Source: Closterium sp. Naga37s-1 (taxonomy: Eukaryota; Streptophyta; Zygnematophyceae; Desmidiales; Closteriaceae). From it: DNA of 64,000 nucleotides. The notes under the pieces were generated by a model. The model worked only from the letters and a program-made list of their open reading frames with translations. It was not told the origin of the DNA and ran no database searches. The translations under genes and the position numbers were made by a program. Positions 43,430-52,985 of the stretch are shown here, piece by piece (positions within the stretch are counted from its first letter, which is position 1; each line of letters begins with the position of its first letter). The stretch covers positions 2,371,501 to 2,435,500 of the forward strand of contig CANJKZ010000768.1 in NCBI GenBank assembly GCA_947471745.1, given 5' to 3'.

Positions 43430-44607
43430 TATAGGAAGTTATTGCTCCTAATTTACACAAAGGTGGGGTTGCACAAGGGATCAGACGTACGTGAAGTATT
43501 GGACGAAAACGGGCGAGGACGCGAAGACGAGATGCGAGTCATGGCCTCTTTCCACCACACACACATCGTGCGACTGCGGGGCTTCTGCCCAGATCAGAAC
43601 GTGGAGACGGGCAAGCAGCAGCAGATCCTCTTGTACGAGTTTGTGGTCAACAGGGACCTTGAGTACCATACTCACAGGACCAAGAGTGAGTTGCACTGGC
43701 ACGCCGGCTAAATGGTTTCCATGAATTTTCTTTGTTGTGACACCATCACTCATAAAACTACGTTTTTTGTTCTGTATATGTGTTTCACGAACCAAATCCG
43801 CTCTCGCAATGACTCCCCAAGTCAACACAAAAACACGTATAGGCAAATGGGTAAGTATGAAATGCTCCTCCCCCCGGCCCCCCTTCCCCCCCCTCCCCTC
43901 CCTCCCCCTACCTCCCCATACAAAACAAAAAAGAACAGCAATGAGAAGGCCTTTTTAAGTCGCATATTCGTCTCAATCTTTTGTGGCTGCACGGTTGGAT
44001 CCTGTTTATTATGGAATTCATTGCATTTCCCTATTGTGATGCTTCCTTTAGGCTCTGTTGTTGATTATCAAGCTCCTTTCCACTGCCTCTCTCATTCATC
44101 ATCCTTTCTTGCATGGAAGCCCAGCAGGCAATCACTTCCCTTTTCCCTCCACCAAACTGCATATTTTCCCATGCCTCACAGCCTTGCATTGACACCCTGC
44201 ACGCAGTGAAGCTGGTGGAGGCGTATGACGTGGAGGAGCTGAGGGGCAGCGAGATGCCGGCAGTAGATGAGGAGGCCATAGTGGACTTTGCAGACCTGGC
44301 TTTGGAATGCATCAAGTCTTCTGGCACACGGCGACCCACCATGAAGGATGTGGCATACCGCCTCAGCGCCCTCATTGACAAGCACTGCCCCGACAAGGAG
44401 GACGAGCGGGAGAGTGTCCTAGAAGAGAGTGAAGGCAACGAGGGTTCGTCTTCAAGGGATGTTTCTGCTGTTTCGTTTGGAGACGGTGGTAGGGAGTCTG
44501 AAAGGCGTGATGGCTCACAGTCTAGTGTGAGCTCGTTGTTTGGCATTAGCTCGTTAAGTGATGGCGTCAAGAGTTGGCTGCAACTGACGCCAACCAAAGG
44601 GCGATGA
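43430..44607 (+). pseudogene. LRR-RLK copy C: kinase with the central exons deleted
   Basis: Exon about 43,530-43,686 encodes MRVMASFHHTHIVRLRGF, then CPDQNVETGKQQQILLYEF and ends before GTGAGT. At about 43,800 the intron sequence CGCTCTCG (copy B: just after its acceptor) is fused to ACTCCCCAAGTCAACAC, the end of the FGIV exon (about 43,806-43,850). The catalytic-loop, DFG and activation-segment exon is therefore gone by a deletion. The last exon 44,208-44,607 is intact: VKLVEAYDVEELRGSEMP to SWLQLTPTKGR and stop. No glycine-loop exon, membrane exon or LRRs lie upstream. It is a dead fragment, but the last exon is useful for showing the ancestral C-terminus. Confidence 0.8.
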
Positions 44608-45239
44608 GTTTGCCCATGGTGAATACATGTGGGCTGTTTAGCACGGAACTACCGAACCATTACATGAGTAGCAGTAGGGGTAAGAGCACAAGGGTTTTAC
44701 ATGTGCGATACAGTGTGTGCAGCACTTCGGTGATTGTACGGTACTTGTTGAGACTTGGATGCAAGTAACTGATTTATAAAGTTGGGCTGACAAGTGCAAG
44801 CCATACTGTACCTGTGTTCCTGACAGTCCGGTGATATTGAAGTGCTGCGCTGCATAGGAGACTGGCATGACAACCAGCCAAGATGGGTGCTGGACAGTGG
44901 AATCAACAATCCATTGCATTCATTCATTGAAAGAGCCATGAGCTTGGCACTTGCACTTACAACAATGAGGAATGAATACCCGCTGGCGACCAGTCATGCC
45001 AGAGGATGGACGGACGGACGGACGGACGGACGGACGGACGGACACTCTCTGGCTAACTGCGTTGCAGGTAGCCGTGCCTGTGACGCGAGTCGGTCAGGAC
45101 TGGAAGGCCAGCAACTTGCCGAACTGTGCAACAGGAGGATTGCCTCACAAGCAACCCAGGAAGCAATGTCATCAATGTCGCTGACAACACTTCATCACTG
45201 CTGTGGTCATCCCTATCACATGTGATTTTGTGACCACGG
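44608..45239. repeat. intergenic with a (CGGA)n microsatellite
   Basis: A run of about eight CGGA units at 45,008-45,042. The rest looks single-copy; frames are short and not protein-like. Confidence 0.6.
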
Positions 45240-45276
45240 TCAATTGTCTAGGATAAAAATCTCCACGTCTTTCCCT
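45240..45276 (-). pseudogene. inverted stray copy of the terminal exon of the 48.9-kb gene
   Basis: Minus strand: acceptor CTGCAG, then 37 bp encoding GKDVEIFILDN and a stop. The + strand exon at 48,959-48,995 is also 37 bp after CACAG and encodes GHNAEILVLDN and a stop. Same length, phase and protein pattern in the opposite orientation points to a duplicated gene end, now detached. Confidence 0.55.
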
Positions 45277-45299
45277 CTGCAGATGAGACGACTGGCTAT

Positions 45300-45365
45300 A
45301 CGCCACCCATGCGTCGAGTGTCTCGTGCTCCACTCTTCGTCACGAGCACAACGCAGATGCCAGGC
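45300..45365 (-). repeat. small relic of the GTCGAC-rich repeat family
   Basis: Minus-strand GCGTTGTGCTCGTGACGAAG with its flanks resembles 8,218-8,250 (GCGCTGTGCTCGTGACAAGG) and the same place in the 25-kb copy. Only about 60 bp remain, wedged between the LRR fragment and the stray terminal exon. Confidence 0.45.
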
Positions 45366-45369
45366 CGAG

Positions 45370-45760
45370 AACACGCCATTCATGCTACCATCTATGTCCA
45401 GCACCATTTCCTCTCCCACCTCCATCCCCACCCCGACGCCGCTCCCACTACACCCATTACTCACTACAATCAGCCTCTCCAGCCGCCCCAAGCACGCCAG
45501 AGATGGCGGCAGCAGCACCGTTCTGCACCCATCCAGCCTCAGCTCCCGCAGCCCCTGCATCCGCGCCAGGTTCCCCGGCGCCCACTGTAACGCGGTACAC
45601 CTGGTTACCACCAGCCGCTCTAGTTCAGCCAGGGCAGTCAGGGACGTGGGGAGGGCTCTGGGACGCGCAGCCTACGAGAATGAGCGCGCGGAGGCGGGGG
45701 GAGGTGCGAGGGTGGATGGGGAGTAGTTGGGAGCGGTGGGGGGTGACGAGGATTGGTTTG
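45370..45760 (-). pseudogene. LRR fragment, NLR-like repeat style
   Basis: Minus strand: SPRLRALILVGCAS, then after a one-base shift near 45,665 SLRALPTSLTALAELERLVV, TRCTALQWAPGNLARMQGLR, ELRLDGCRTVLLPPSLACLG and RLERLIVVSNG. The pattern LxxLxLxxCxxLxxLPxSLxxLxxLxxL is like the fragment at 15,652-16,025 and unlike the 24-residue RLK repeats. The frame then runs into Gly/Val/Glu-rich sequence and the GTCGAC-family relic. No nucleotide-binding domain is nearby. Confidence 0.6.
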
Positions 45761-45860
45761 AAGAGGCGGAGGAGGGCGTGTTGCTTGTGGACAAAAGGCG
45801 TGTCGTACAGAGTCAGACGGTGGCGAGCGCAGCAGAAACGCTGCAGCGCAGGCTTTCGGC

Positions 45861-47506
45861 GTGCAGGCGGACAGAAGAGGCGACGGCAGTAATGGCAGCA
45901 CTGGCAGTGGCAGCGACAGCAGCAGCAGAGAGGGTGAGCGACCCGTGCTGCTGCGCTGCGAGGGCTTGTGGGGGAGCAACCGCGTGCGCACGTTCGACCG
46001 CACCGAGTATGAGACGACAGCAACAGCCGTCGCCGCAGCAGCTGCAGCAGCAACAGACGCAGCCAAAGCTGTGCCTGAGAGCGAGTACGAGGTAACACCC
46101 GTGCCTGGAAGTCGTATAAGTGAGGTGTAAGGCAGTTGCGGAGGGGCAGAGGGAGGGGCAACGGAAGGCCATCGCGAGGCCAAGGACGATGACGCTGTGC
46201 TGATGTCAGCAGCACCGAAAAAGAGCCAGCCCGTGGTGGCGGCCTGGTGGCAATTTGGTTGGCATGATAAGGTAACCAGCAGCGGCGGGAAGGCCGGCAG
46301 GTGGAAGAGCGCAGGCAGGGCAATGGGCAGGGGGGTGACTAGCAAGGTGAACAGGGGGCAGTCGCGACCAGTGGAGCCCCCACCCACCCCCCAGAGTCCT
46401 GACAACGACGCGCGCATGGAGAACTGCACTTTGCCCTCGGTATCCCCGGCAGCCCTCCCCTATCACCCGTCCTCGCTCGTTGCAGCATGCTCTTCATCCC
46501 GCCTCCCGCCGTCTCCCCGCCTCCCGCCATCTCCCCGCCTGCCGCCCTCCCTCGGGTTGAGAAGGCAGCAATCTGCTGCTGCCGCACTGGCCTCTGCTGC
46601 CCCTTGTGTGTTGGATGCGACTCGGAGGCAGAGTGAGAGACAGGTTGACTTGACTGCAGGAGCAGGCAAGGAGGGCAGGGGAGCGCATGAGGAGCGCAGG
46701 CGCCCAGTGGTGGTATACTACAAGGGCAGCAGCACTGGCAGCAGCAGCAGGGGAGGAGGCACCAGCAGCACCAGCGCCAGCAGTGCCACCAGCTGCGGCA
46801 GTGGCAGTGACAGCAGCAATATGCCGAGCAGCCAAAGTGGCAGTGCTGCTGCAGAGCCCAAGCACATTGCCCATAGCGTGACCTACCACCCTGGCGGCAA
46901 CACAAAGACTAGCCTAGCCACGGCTGGGAGCAGCAGCAACAGCAGCAGCAGCGGAAGTAGCAGCAACAACAACAGCAGCAGCAGTACCCAATGCCGCACC
47001 TTGCCTTCTTCCTCCACTCTCGTCCCTCTCCCCCGCTCACTTTGTCACCACCAACACCACCACCAGCGTCCCTCGTCCCTCTCCCGTCGCCCCCATCCCT
47101 CGCCCCTCGCCCCTCGCCCCTTGCTCTCACTCTCTTTCTCTGCCTCAGCTTCGGCGTCAGCCTTGGCCAGCCCAGGCCTCTGAGCCGTGCCAACTCCACT
47201 GCCCCGGCGCTGCTGCACCCACAGCCCATCTTGCTGGCTGGTGGGAAGCGATTCAGCACTCGCTGCGGCTACTGCTGCTGCCGCCGCAGCGGTTGCTGCA
47301 AACGGCGGTGGTGCTAGTGCTGCTGCTGCTGCAGCGGCTGCCAATGGTGCTGGCGCTGTTGGTGCCAATAGTGGTGGTGGTGGTGGTGGTGGTGGTGGTG
47401 GTGGTGGTGGTGGTGGTGGTGGTGGTGGTGGTGGTGGTGGTGGTGGTGGTGGTGGTGGTGGTGGTGGTGGTGGTGGTGGTGGTGGTGGTGGTGGTGGTGG
47501 TGGTGG

Positions 47507-47575
<69 letters not shown>

Positions 47576-48995
47576 AACTGGGAAAGCAAGAGCAGGGAGC
47601 AGCAGCGGCTGCAGGGTTAGCAGGAGGGAAGGGAGCAATGGGCCTCAAAGTGAGCGCGGTGGTATACTACCCGCCCTTCAGCAGCTACAGATACCAGGCT
47701 GACGTGGCAGCCTTGGAGGAGGAGGCGAGGCCCGAGGGAGCTGTAACAGCAGCTGGAGAGGGAGAGGAGGAGGGAGGAGGAGGAGGAGAAAGAGTTGTTG
47801 GCAGTGGCTGGGGAGACGGGAGTGAGGGAGGTGAGAGTGAGGGAGGGCAAGTGGGAGGAGGAGGGTGCTTGGATGGTGAAGATGCTCGGAAGAGGGGAGT
47901 CAAGGAGGCTGGAGGAGCTCTGTGAGAAAACAATTGGATTGGGAGTGGGGATGGGGTTCGATGGGGTGGATATGTGTTTGGAGCTGGAAAGAGGGGTGGT
48001 GAGCATTGGGCCTAGTGTGGGGGGTAGAGGAGGGATGGGAAGGAGCTTGAGCATGGGAATGGGTTGCTGGGGTTGGGTCCAGATGCGATGCCGGATGCGA
48101 GAGGGAGAGAGAGGATGGGGGTGATGCAGGGACTGAGAGAGCATGCAGTCACATCACCAGCACCTGTACCTCCTCCCATGCGACGATCCCTCACAGACAC
48201 AAGGCAGGATAGGCGAGCGAGGGAGCAGAAAGAGCAAAAGGAGCAGAGGGAGCACGTGTAGCAGAAGGGTGCGTCGCCACCCATGCGACGGTCCCGCACT
48301 GACACGAGGCAGAAGAGGCGAGCACGAGAGCAGCAGGAGCAGAGGGAGCAGAGGGAGGAGAGGGAGGAGAGGGAACGGATGAGAGTATGTGCGAAACATG
48401 ATGCGGGATTGGTTTTCCTGCCACCTCCCATGCGACGCTCACGGACTGACAGGAGGCAGGAGAGGGGGATGAGGGCACAACAGCAGGCAGTGACGCCAGA
48501 AGTGAGGGAGGGCGGCAGGAGAAGCGAGGGGAGCAGCGGAGGGGATGCACGCAGTGGGCGGGTGTTGCGGCGAGGCAAGACTCAGCCAAGCAAGCACATG
48601 GATCGGGACGGGGTGCCCCGGCGCAGAGAGGAGGACCTGCTGATTCGCACGCATGCGCTGTGAGTAGTACAGGGCTGGTTGTGAACGTGTCTAATGGCAA
48701 GCTGCTCATGCATGTGGGGCAGGAGCTGTGTGCTCTGTGTGCTCTGCTCTTGTGAGCTCTGCTGCTGTGTGCTCTGCTTCTGTGTGCCTGCTGCTGTGTG
48801 CTCTGCTTCTGTGTGCCTGCTGCTGTGTGCTCTGCTGATGTGTGCTCTGCTGTTGTGTGCTCTGCTGCTGTGTGCCCTGCTGCTGCTGTCTTTCATCCCG
48901 TCCCTGCCCTGCTCCCACTCTTCCCCTTCCCTTGTGCTGCTGCTTCGTCTGTTCACAGAGGGCACAACGCAGAGATTCTGGTGCTGGACAACTGA
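45861..48995 (+). pseudogene. decayed low-complexity gene of unknown function
   Basis: Protein-like pieces on the + strand in shifting frames: PVLLRCEGLWGSNRVRTFDR (about 45,940); VVAAWWQFGWHDKV (about 46,235); RRPVVVYYKGSSTGSSS (about 46,700); AVVYYPPFSSYRYQADVAAL (about 47,660); LEELCEKTIGLGVGMGF (about 47,910); three copies of PPPMRRSLTDTRQDRRARE-like repeats (48,170, 48,275, 48,425); HMDRDGVPRRREEDLLIRT, then a GTGAGT donor at 48,661 and a terminal exon 48,959-48,995 (GHNAEILVLDN, stop). Ser, Gly, Ala and Gln runs fill the rest. A TAG splits repeats 1 and 2, and other frame changes suggest decay, though unrecognised introns could explain some. I do not recognise the family. Confidence 0.4.
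47371..47575 (+). repeat. compound microsatellite (GGT)~45(GCT)~22
   Basis: About 137 bp of GGT directly followed by about 67 bp of GCT. In one frame it reads Gly-run then Ala-run, in others Val/Leu or Trp/Cys runs. It lies inside the decayed gene and is the likely cause of a frame change there: the pieces before and after it are in different frames. Confidence 0.9.
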
Positions 48996-49161
48996 CAGTG
49001 GCGGGCATGACGACGTGGCATGACGCTGACAACAACGATGGTGGTTTTTGAGACGTCCCAAAAGTTGGCTTTTGAAACGTCTCAAAAGACAACTGATAGT
49101 GGCGGGCATGATGACATGACATGACAATGACGACCGATAAGGATGACAACAGCGATGGTGG
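48987..49161. repeat. palindrome between direct repeats
   Basis: A 42-bp near-palindrome (49,046-49,087), TTTTGAGACGTCCCAAAAG, loop TTGG, CTTTTGAAACGTCTCAAAA, with two mismatches in 19-bp arms. It is flanked by two diverged copies of the same ~60-70-bp segment: GACAACTGACAGTGGCGGGC...GATGGTGG at 48,987-49,044 and GACAACTGATAGTGGCGGGC...GATGGTGG at 49,089-49,161. The arrangement copies the one at 17,352-17,450 and that of each unit in the 83-bp array. Confidence 0.8.
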
Positions 49162-49626
49162 CGTGGCAACACTGCCATTGTGGGCTGCTTGTGGGGCAAA
49201 CCTCTTGCTACACGGCTTGGCATACATTTCATTCCAGATCTATGCGGCTTCCCGCTCTGCTCACTCACGTTCCTGCAATCTACGCCAGGTTGTTTCTGTC
49301 CATCCACCATCGTGAATGGCAGCCTCGTGGGTACTAGCCAATGAGTATGCACATCGATGTAACGCAAGTGCCAATGACTTTCAGTATGTATGCCTCCCAT
49401 GTACAACACAAAGCTCGGCTGGCTCTCGTCTCATCTCATGCCATTCTTGCTTCAAGATCCTAGATTCATGGAAATGTGTCTCATGCCTCACAACTTATAC
49501 AATATCAGGCCACTGGTGCATGATGAGTAGCCACCAGATCCTTTTTTTAAAGTGTACTACCTACTTATTCCCCGAATTCTAGTTCCTCCATGCTAAGCAG
49601 CCAACATGCAGTCATTATGGGCAAAC
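49162..49626. other. intergenic between the low-complexity gene and RLK copy B
   Basis: No gene seen. The part next to 49,627 should hold the 3' UTR of RLK copy B (minus strand), but no clear poly(A) signal stands out. Confidence 0.4.
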
Positions 49627-51052
49627 TCAACGCCCTTGGGCTGGCTTCAACTGCAGCCAGCTCTTGAGGCTATCACTCATAGAGAAAGTACCCGTGAATG
49701 AGATCACACCAGACTGTGAGCCATGAGACCTCTCAGGCTTCTCCCTCCCTCCATCTCCAGTCGACTCAGAAGGCATCCCTTGGTTCCTCGTCCCTTCTTC
49801 TTTCGCAACACTCTCTCGCTCATCCTCCGTGTCAGGGTAGTGCTTGGCAATGAGGGCGCTGAGGCGGTATGCCACATCCTTCATGGTGGGTCGTCGTGTG
49901 CCAGGAGACTTGATGCAGTCCAGAGCCAGGTCTGCAAAGTCCACTATGGCCTCCTCGCTTGCCGCTGGCATCTTGCTGTCCCTCAGCTCTTCTAGCTCAT
50001 ACGCTTGCAACAGCTTCATAGCCTGTAGGGCATGCCCGCAAGGAAGGGTGATGATGGGAGAGGCGGTACTAAGCATCATGATAAGCAGGAAAGGCACTAA
50101 GAGGCACCATGACAGCAAGGCAAGACAGTGAAAAGTAACAAGCAAGGGACCTAAGGATAAATGAGGCCATAGAATAATGAGGTCAGGTACGGACATGAGA
50201 TTTCACCAATATTTTTTCGTATTAAAATTTTCTTGCCAATTCAAAACTCGACGAGCATACCCATATGCTGATATGCGTTGTATGCGTTTCCGTGTCGACT
50301 CGGGGCAGCTTTCCACTCAGCAACTCAAGAAGCACGATTCCAAAGCTGTAAGCAATCAAGAATTGGGCAAGGAGGAATAAACATGGCAGAAAATGGAGAG
50401 AGGCACAGGGTACTATCATTTGATCATAACCTGGAAGATAAACGAACCAAGCTGCACAAAGTTAACGTGTTGTGCAAAGGAACAAGCTTGGATGCTCACC
50501 TGAACACATCGCTCTTGGCTGTGATGACGTTAGTGCGGTTGTAATCCGGATCCACATAGCCCGGGGTGCCGGCCACCCGAGTGGCATCAGCATCGCCGTG
50601 AGTGAGGCGCTTGAGCAGCCCAAAGTCAGCCACCTTGGCTTGCATGTCAGCAGACACGAGGATGTTGGCCGGCTTGATGTCGCGGTGAACGATGGGTGTG
50701 TCAAACCCGTGCAGGTATGCCAAGCCCTCTGCTGTTCCCTGTGCCAGGCGCAACCTCTGGCGCAGCGAGAGCGGATCTGAGCCATGAAACATGTATTCCA
50801 AGCAGAACACATGATTTCATAAGTGGTGGTGTCATGTCCTTTGCAGTAAAAAAACAAAACAAACAAACAAGCAAATGCCGTTCAACAATTGTGCTAGTGC
50901 GACTCACGCTTGGTCCTGTGTATATGGTACTGCAGGTCCCTGTTGGCCATAAACTCGTACACGAGGATCTGCTCCTGCTTGCCCGTCTCCACGTTCTGGT
51001 CCAGGCAGAAGCCCAGCAGGCGCACGAGGTGGAGAGAGGCCATGGCTCGCAC
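49627..51052 (-). CDS. RLK copy B, kinase exons (hinge, C-lobe and C-terminus)
   Basis: Exons, minus strand, in coding order: 51,052-50,908 (VRAMASLHLVRLLGF...LVYEFMANRDLQYHIHRTK); 50,776-50,500 (LSLRQRLRLAQGTAEGLAYL, IVHRDIKPANILV, KVADFGLLKRL, AGTPGYVDPDYNRTNV); 50,345-50,261 (FGIVLLELLSGKLPRV); 50,022-49,627 (MKLLQAYELEELRDSKMP, RRPTMKDVAYRLSALIAKHY, KSWLQLKPAQGR, stop). The catalytic-loop HRD, DFG and activation segment are present, so this is an RD-type Ser/Thr kinase. Frames join cleanly across GT-AG introns. Compared with copies A and C it lacks three residues at HHTH, in frame. It is the most intact kinase in the window. Confidence 0.88.
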
Positions 51053-51099
51053 CTGCAACACGCAGGCAAATGCACATTGGCATGAAAAATTTAGACATG

Positions 51100-51280
51100 C
51101 ATTTGCAGGTCAGAATTCTGGAAAACAGAGAGTGCCATGTCTTTTCTTGTTGTGGAGAGAGGCCATGGCTTGCACCTCCAGCAAGGACACACATGGAACA
51201 AGATCAACATGCTGGGAAGCAGAGAGTGCCATGTCGTCTCGTGACGTCTTTCTCGTGCACATGGACCTAGAGGCATGCCT
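51100..51280 (-). repeat. partial exon duplication within an intron of RLK copy B
   Basis: Minus strand GAGGTGCAAGCCATGGCCTC...CTCCACAAC at about 51,180-51,150 repeats the start of the next kinase exon (GAG, GTGCGAGCCATGGCCTC...). The flanking AGAGAGTGCCATGTC occurs twice (about 51,128 and 51,222 on +). A local duplication thus left a half exon with an exon-like start but no matching end. Confidence 0.65.
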
Positions 51281-51283
51281 CAC

Positions 51284-51474
51284 CTCCGTTTCAAAGTCGT
51301 TGGTCATGATGGTGGAGCGCTTGATGGCCCACAGCTGGCCCTGTGGCGAGCGGCCTTTGTAGACAACGCCAAAGCCTCCCTTGCCCAGCACATTGTCCTC
51401 CGACCAGTTGCTGGTGGCAGTCAGCATCTGCTGCAGCGAGAACTGCTCACACACGTCCAACCCCTCCCACTTCT
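51284..51474 (-). CDS. RLK copy B, kinase glycine-loop exon
   Basis: 191 bp, the same length as in copy A. It encodes EKWEGLDVCEQFSLQQMLTA, VLGKGGFGVVYKG (ATP-binding loop), LWAIKRST (catalytic Lys) and NDFETE (probable helix-C Glu). It ends at GTGAGG. The phase joins the membrane exon (R-G-Q) upstream and VRAMA downstream. Confidence 0.9.
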
Positions 51475-51539
51475 CTGTGCACAGAAAAAAAATCAGACCA
51501 GAGGTGTGAGAGACTAAGGGTGTAGATGCGTGGACAGAG

Positions 51540-51950
51540 CATGAGTGCAGAGCAGTGGCGAGCATGAGGGCAGTGGAGAGGCGAGCATGAGGGCAGAGGA
51601 GAGGGGAGAATGAGGGCAGAGCAGTGGCGAGCATGAGGGCAGTGGAGAGAAGAGCATGAGGGCAGAGGAGAGGCGAGCATGAGGGCAGAGAAGAGGCGAG
51701 CATGCGGGCAGAGGAAAGGCGAGCATGAGGGCAGAGGAGCGGCGAGCATGAGGGCAGTGGAGAGGGGAGCATGAGGGCAGACGAGAGGCGAGCATGAAGG
51801 CAGTGGAGAGGGGAGCATGAGGGCAGAGTAGAGACGAGCATGAGGGCAGAGCAGAGGCGAGCATGAGGGCAGAGGAGAGGCGAGCATGAGGGCAGAGGAG
51901 AGGCGAGCATGAGGGCAGAGGAGAGGTGAGCATGAGGGCAGTGGAGAGCA
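51540..51950 (-). repeat. intronic minisatellite, ~23-bp unit
   Basis: About 17 imperfect copies of GCGAGCATGAGGGCAGAGGA (unit about 22-24 bp) in the intron between membrane and glycine-loop exons of copy B. Frames through it (SALMLASPLPSCSPLLCPHA-like strings) are a by-product of the repeat, not protein. Copy A has no such array in the matching intron. Confidence 0.85.
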
Positions 51951-52044
51951 AAAATTGGGAGAGGTGGGGAGTCGGGAAGGAAGCCAGGAAAGTGGTGCAG
52001 TAATGGGGGAGATGGAATGGAAGTGAAGGGTTTGAGGGGCTCAC

Positions 52045-52152
52045 TCTGTCCGCGGGGCCACAGCAGCCATGCGACCACAGAAGCCAACAGCGTGAAGCCA
52101 GCAAAGCTGCCCAGAACAATACCCACTATGGCACCCGTCGACAGAGACGACA
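52045..52152 (-). CDS. RLK copy B, membrane-spanning exon
   Basis: 108 bp: SSLSTGAIVGIVLGSFAGF, TLLASVVAWLLWPRGQ. A single hydrophobic helix ending in Arg. Same length and phase as copy A at 36,279-36,386. Confidence 0.9.
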
Positions 52153-52274
52153 CTGCCAAGGAATGGACGTGGGGCGGTGATAAACATGTGTATAGCAGAA
52201 GCCTCGTGAAACGTGGTTACTGGTGCAGAACATAGGAATGAAATGTGGAGCTGTAAGAATGAAGCAAGGGTTAC

Positions 52275-52828
52275 CAGTGGTGGTGTTGGTGGTGGAGTGG
52301 ACGATGGCGCATGTGGAGGAGCCGTTGCCCGAGTCGACAGTGGTGTACCCCGCATCGCAGAGGCACGTGAAGTTGGAGGGGGAGGCGGGGTCAGCCGGCA
52401 CACACGCCCCATGGCCGTCGCACGGGCCGTTGTCCGTGATGCTGCAGAACGCCTGGCAGGCTGCCGTGCTGCGCTGGGTGGCGTTGGATGAGCACTGGTT
52501 GTTCGGGGTGAGGGTCAGGCAGTTGCCCGACAGACTCACCCTCGCCGGCATATTTGGAGCAAGAAAGTCGCACTTGCCACCAAGCTCTCGCCATGCAAAG
52601 CTGTCCCTTATGCCCAGGTTGTTGGGCTCGTTGATCTCAGTGGGGCAGACCTTGCAGCCGAGAGCAAAGAGCACTCCATCTCCAAAGAAGAAGTTGTGAG
52701 CCAAGTTGACGAGGGGAATGTCATCAGCCGCTATGTACTCAAAGTCGCGGGCGGGGGCACCCATGGTCGTCACCATGTTCTTGAAGTCTCGGTTGATGCG
52801 CCCATACAGGCTGTTGCCGCTCACATCA
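52275..52828 (-). CDS. RLK copy B, last LRR plus EGF-like exon
   Basis: Encodes SGNSLYGRINRDFKNMV, then a segment absent from copy A (GAPARDFEYIAADDIPL), NFFFGDGVLFALGCKVCPTE, SGNCLTLTPNNQCSSNATQ, and a complete EGF-like module CSITDNGPCDGHGACVPADP, NFTCLCDAGYTTVDSGNG. The Cys spacing (C-x3-C-x7-C-...-C-x-C) fits an EGF-like fold next to the membrane. N-glycosylation-type NxT/S sites are frequent. Uninterrupted, unlike copy A. Confidence 0.88.
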
Positions 52829-52985
52829 CTGCAGGAAGCACAGGGGGATCACGGACGGCAGGAGATGATATTGAGTGCTTAATTGGAGGCCGTCCCACCA
52901 GATAATTATGTCTGTGCAATGCTCATGTTGAGGGTGCGAGCTGCCATAGATGGTACTGAGAATTAAGTATGCATGGTAGGCTCAC

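Noticed and set aside
47253-47925. poly-Val/Leu, poly-His/Gln and poly-Pro/Ala frames
   Set aside because: All are frame shadows of the (GGT)n(GCT)n tract.
51447-51950. Ser/Leu/Pro/Cys-rich frames on the minus strand
   Set aside because: They are translation of an intronic minisatellite. The membrane and kinase exons on either side splice cleanly without it.
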